Assembly: GCA_030628805.1 (NCBI GenBank)
Contig: DAOVQG010000219.1
Location: 1 to 8,039 of the forward strand
From: JAGMDK01 sp023128695
GTDB taxonomy: Bacteria > Planctomycetota > Phycisphaerae > UBA1845 > Fen-1342
Length of the DNA stretch: 8,039 bases
Reading direction: 5' to 3'
In this document: positions 5,079-8,039 of the stretch, one piece after another
How the letters are laid out: each line of letters opens with the position of its first letter
Numbering within the stretch: position 1 is the first letter of the stretch
Notes under the pieces: model-generated
Seen by the model: the letters and a program-made list of their open reading frames with translations, nothing else
Told to the model about the DNA's origin: nothing
Database searches by the model: none
Program-made: the position numbers and the translations under genes

Positions 5079-6545
5079 ATGGACTTGGAAAAAGTATTTC
5101 GGAACGGTTCTTTTCAGTCGCTGATCTCCGCCGTGCTAACCAACAAGGCGTTACGAAACGGCGGCCTGAGATTCGCCGAGCGGAAGATACAGGACATGCT
5201 CGTGCACCAGAACGTCGATGGTCGTCCCGTGCAGGTGCAGCAGGACAAGAGCGACTATCTGGTCGCGATGCTCGACAGCGCCTGCCGCGGCATCGAACGG
5301 GGCCTGATCTCAAGGCACGTGCGAGACCGCCTGTTGGACGTGTTTCTGGGCAACGTGATTTCCAACAGCGAAGCCTGGTCCCGCGCGGCGGAGCGGTTGG
5401 GCTTCGCGCCGCCGTTCTTCGTGACGGTCAGCCCGGGCATGCGCTGCAACCTACACTGCGAGGGCTGCTACGCGTGCAGCAACGCCAGGTCCGCCGCCAA
5501 GCTGGACTGGCACACCGTCGATCGAATCCTGACCGAGAAGGAAGATCTGTGGGCCTCGTATTTCACGGTGATTTCGGGCGGCGAACCGTTTATGTGGGAA
5601 GATGGCGGCCGTACACTGCTCGACATGGCGGAGAAACACAGCTCCAACCTATTCCTCGTCTATACGAACGGCACGCTGATCAGCAAGGACGTGGCCAGAC
5701 GGCTAGAGGAGCTGGGCAACGTCACGCCGGCGATTTCGGTCGAGGGCCTCGAAGCCGAGACCGACCAGCGTCGCGGCAAGGGCGTGCATCGGCGAATCCT
5801 ACAGGCCTTTGAGAACCTCCGGGAAGTTGGCGTGCCTTTTGGCATCTCGGTGACCGCCACGAAGCACAACTGGGATCTGGTTACCAGCGATCGCTTCGCA
5901 GATTTCTACTTCGACCAGCAAGGCGCTTTATACGGCTGGATGTTCCAATACATGCCCATCGGGCGCGGGCATACGCTCGACCTGATGGTCTCGCCCGAGC
6001 AGCGTCTTGAGATGCTGGAGAGGACCTGGCGGATGGTCCGGGAGCGCAAGCTGTTCATTGCCGACTTCTGGAACAACGGTACCCTCACTAACGGCTGCAT
6101 TGCCGCCGGTCGCCGCGGAGGATACCTCTACATCAACTGGAACGGCGACGTGACGCCCTGCGTGTTCATTCCCTATGCAGACATGAACATCAACAAGGTG
6201 TACCGCAGCGGCGGAGACCTGAACACCGTCCTGGACTCGCCGCTCTTCCAGCGCATTCGCCGCTGGCAGAGCGCGTATGGTTACGAGCAGCCCGCGGACC
6301 AAGTGGATAACTGGCTCTGCCCGTGCGCGATCCGTGACCACTTCGGAGAGTTCGTGGAGGCCTGCCGAGCCTGTGAGGCCGTGCCCATTGATTCCGAAGC
6401 GCAGGCGGCCTTGACCGACACGGAATACCACGACGGCATGATCGAATACGGCGACAACTATGAACGAATTACTGGCTCCATCTGGGACGAACGGTATCTG
6501 TCGCCCGGCAGAACTTGCCCGCGGTTGGACAATGCGCCAGCCTAA
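5079..6545 (+). CDS. Radical SAM enzyme with SPASM-like C-terminal cysteines, 488 residues
   Basis: The radical SAM cluster motif CNLHCEGC provides Cys123, Cys127 and Cys130 (CX3CX2C), and SGGEP (166-170) is the SAM-binding glycine motif. A further cysteine, Cys133, follows. Before the barrel there is an extension of about 115 residues, mostly helical, beginning MDLEKVFRNG. After the barrel, Cys340, Cys361 (in NGDVTPCVF), Cys414, Cys416, Cys429 and Cys432 form a SPASM-like set likely to hold one or more extra Fe-S clusters. SPASM enzymes often modify peptides or proteins, but others act on small molecules, so the substrate stays open. The ATG has AAGGG (5068-5072) 6 bases upstream. The next gene starts inside this one, so translation is probably coupled. 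No small precursor peptide gene is obvious beside it; the helical or phasin-like proteins are possible substrates only by neighbourhood. The protein is cytosolic and should require strictly reducing conditions for activity. Confidence 0.9.
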   Translation: MDLEKVFRNGSFQSLISAVLTNKALRNGGLRFAERKIQDMLVHQNVDGRPVQVQQDKSDYLVAMLDSACRGIERGLISRHVRDRLLDVFLGNVISNSEAWSRAAERLGFAPPFFVTVSPGMRCNLHCEGCYACSNARSAAKLDWHTVDRILTEKEDLWASYFTVISGGEPFMWEDGGRTLLDMAEKHSSNLFLVYTNGTLISKDVARRLEELGNVTPAISVEGLEAETDQRRGKGVHRRILQAFENLREVGVPFGISVTATKHNWDLVTSDRFADFYFDQQGALYGWMFQYMPIGRGHTLDLMVSPEQRLEMLERTWRMVRERKLFIADFWNNGTLTNGCIAAGRRGGYLYINWNGDVTPCVFIPYADMNINKVYRSGGDLNTVLDSPLFQRIRRWQSAYGYEQPADQVDNWLCPCAIRDHFGEFVEACRACEAVPIDSEAQAALTDTEYHDGMIEYGDNYERITGSIWDERYLSPGRTCPRLDNAPA

Positions 6546-7683
6546 CCAGAAGGGGCCGAGCATGTTGGTCGCGGTCGCTTGCACGACGCTGGCATGGGCG
6601 GTGTCCGGTTGTGTTTGTCCGGACGCCTGCTACGAATGGTTCACAGAGTCGCCAGCGGTGTTCCTTTCCGATGATGAGTCGGCCCACTGCTACAGCGCCG
6701 AGTGGTGGTACTACACCGGGCTGCTGGCTGCTGAGGACGGGCGAGAATACGGCTTCGAGGCCGTCATCTTTCACGCTGCGCCATGGGTTTTCGTGGGTAC
6801 GCCCGAGGGGTTTCCGATCGTCGCGCCGATTCATGCACACGTAGCTCACTTTGCGATCACCGACGTGGCCGACCAGATGTTCACCTACGACCAAGTACGT
6901 TCGATCCTACCGCAACCCGTGGTCAGCGAGGGGTTCCACCTTATCACGCCGCTGCTGACGCTGCTTGGCGGCGAAGGGCGCGACCACATCAGCGGTGTCA
7001 TGCCCGACGGCAGCTACGAGCTCGACCTGATCCTCGGGGCGGGAGGTGACCCAGTTCTGCACGGGGAAGAAGGGTACGTGCGCTACGGTACGGTGGGCGG
7101 CTCCTTCTACTACTCCCGGCCGCGGATGACCGCCTCCGGATTCCTCCGCGACGGGGACGAGGTCTTGCCTGTCAGTGGCAACGTGTGGTTCGACCGGCAG
7201 TGGGGCCGCGACGTGAACAATCCCTTTCTTAGGTGGGATTGGTTCGGCATCCGGCTGGACGACGAAACGACGGTCATGCTGTATCGCTTCCTTGATGGCG
7301 ACACCACTCTTGATCACGGGACGCTGAGCGAGGCAGACGGCGGCGTGTCGGGCCTGATGCAAGGCGACTTCACGATCGCCAACGTTGAGTTCTGGACCAG
7401 CCCAGCCAGCGGCGCGACGTATCCCGTCAGATGGCAGGTCGAGATTCCATCAGCCGAGCTCATGCTCGATATCAACCGAGCGCTCGACAATCAGGAACTC
7501 GACGCTCGGCCCACTACGTTGAATGTGTACTGGGAAGGTTTGTGTGTCGTCACTGGAACGCGGCGTGGGGAACCTATCGGCGGGCATGCCTACGTGGAGA
7601 TGACGAATTACAGCTTGCCGGAATCGCTATGCCTCACCCTACCACTTTTCCAAAAGGAGTGTAATTCATGTTTGATGCACTGA
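6532..7683 (+). CDS. CrtC/AttH lipocalin-like probable lipoprotein, 383 residues
   Basis: The N-terminus has basic residues, a hydrophobic core and a lipobox VSGC, with Cys27 as the lipid-anchored residue, so it is likely exported and tethered to a membrane. The mature part matches the CrtC/AttH (COG5621, 'predicted secreted hydrolase') family: EWWYYTG (57-63), WFDRQWG (219-225) and WDWFGIRLDD (235-244), in the usual order of two lipocalin-like halves. Known relatives include carotenoid 1,2-hydratase CrtC; most members have no proven reaction. Without carotenoid genes nearby, I would not call it a hydratase. Start choice: ATG 6532 gives a proper signal peptide but only a weak ribosome binding site; ATG 6562 has AAGGGG six bases upstream but loses the charged n-region; ATG 6460 would overlap the radical SAM gene by 86 bases. 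From 6532 the overlap is 14 bases. The stop overlaps the phasin-like gene by 16 bases. Confidence 0.85.
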   Translation: MRQPNQKGPSMLVAVACTTLAWAVSGCVCPDACYEWFTESPAVFLSDDESAHCYSAEWWYYTGLLAAEDGREYGFEAVIFHAAPWVFVGTPEGFPIVAPIHAHVAHFAITDVADQMFTYDQVRSILPQPVVSEGFHLITPLLTLLGGEGRDHISGVMPDGSYELDLILGAGGDPVLHGEEGYVRYGTVGGSFYYSRPRMTASGFLRDGDEVLPVSGNVWFDRQWGRDVNNPFLRWDWFGIRLDDETTVMLYRFLDGDTTLDHGTLSEADGGVSGLMQGDFTIANVEFWTSPASGATYPVRWQVEIPSAELMLDINRALDNQELDARPTTLNVYWEGLCVVTGTRRGEPIGGHAYVEMTNYSLPESLCLTLPLFQKECNSCLMH

Positions 7684-7973
7684 AACGACTGGGCATGATC
7701 GGAATCGGGGCGATTTCGCTGGCCGAAGATGAGCTCCGGTCGACGATCGCCGAGCTTCGGAAAAAGGGGGAGCTCAGCGAGGAAGAGGGCCAGAAAGTGA
7801 TGAGTGAATGGCGCGAGCGCGTCGCCTTGAACCAGCGGGAAGTGAAAGAGCTCGTGGACAAAGCGGTGCAGGACGCGCTGAAGACCGTGGGCGCGCCGAG
7901 CCGCGAGGAGTTCGACGAACTGGCGGCCCGCCTGGGGAAGTTGGAGAGTAGGTTGGGCGAGGAGCAGCGTTAA
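7668..7973 (+). CDS. Phasin-like helical protein (PhaF/COG3937 type), 101 residues
   Basis: The protein opens with a hydrophobic amphipathic stretch, MFDALKRLGMIGIGAISLAE, then a charged helix containing LRKKGELSEEEGQKV and a C-terminal coiled-coil-like segment (EEFDELAARLGKLESRL). This arrangement is typical of the short 'polyhydroxyalkanoate synthesis regulator phasin' family (COG3937), whose members are often encoded away from PHA genes and whose role there is unclear. The ribosome binding site AAAAGGAG (7651-7658) lies inside the upstream gene, 9 bases before the ATG, and the two reading frames overlap by 16 bases, indicating coupled translation. Together with the 403-residue helical protein it suggests a granule or lipid-surface function. 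No PHA synthase is in the window, so binding to another hydrophobic surface, or a role unrelated to PHA, remains open. Confidence 0.85.
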   Translation: MFDALKRLGMIGIGAISLAEDELRSTIAELRKKGELSEEEGQKVMSEWRERVALNQREVKELVDKAVQDALKTVGAPSREEFDELAARLGKLESRLGEEQR

Positions 7974-8039
7974 TGGTGGGGCTCGTTGCCGGGCGACGTT
8001 CGAGAGTTGGTCGCCTCCTTCAGGAGCGGCGGGTTCAAG

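Overview
The window is 8 kb of GC-rich bacterial DNA without rRNA, tRNA, insertion sequence or CRISPR. A planctomycete-like or related environmental bacterium is my best guess. It rests on the style of two left-end genes: a short lipoprotein-like protein and a start of the 'MANDYIPRPDAQFHAWQNNF' type, which I associate from memory with Planctomycetota. No marker gene confirms it.

Left part (1-1126). Two genes lie on the minus strand: a partial gene running off the left edge (1-356) and a 76-residue probable lipoprotein (719-949). Between them is a degenerate tandem array of 21-base units (482-655) whose unit junctions can fold into hairpins. The 177 bases before the first plus-strand gene hold two strong divergent promoters that overlap on one palindromic, TetR-type operator.

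Right part (1127-7973). Seven plus-strand genes follow: TetR-family regulator 1, a patatin-like lipid acyl hydrolase, TetR-family regulator 2, a 403-residue alanine-rich all-helical protein with an internal duplication, a radical SAM enzyme with extra C-terminal cysteines, a probable lipoprotein of the CrtC/AttH lipocalin-like family, and a short phasin-like helical protein. The last three are tightly packed, with overlapping starts and stops. Regulator 2 and the helical protein are 36 bases apart. The two regulators are close paralogues with the same recognition-helix region, and each has the same promoter-operator layout upstream (-10 box, one base, then TGAAT-N4-RTTCA).

Taken together, I read the plus-strand genes as a lipid- or inclusion-related locus: an acyl hydrolase, two helical proteins of the kind that coat hydrophobic granules or membranes, a radical SAM enzyme of unknown substrate and an envelope lipocalin-like protein, controlled by twin self-regulating TetR repressors. 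No polyhydroxyalkanoate synthase or wax ester synthase is present, so the granule idea is inference. The final 66 bases (7974-8039) show no gene I can support.
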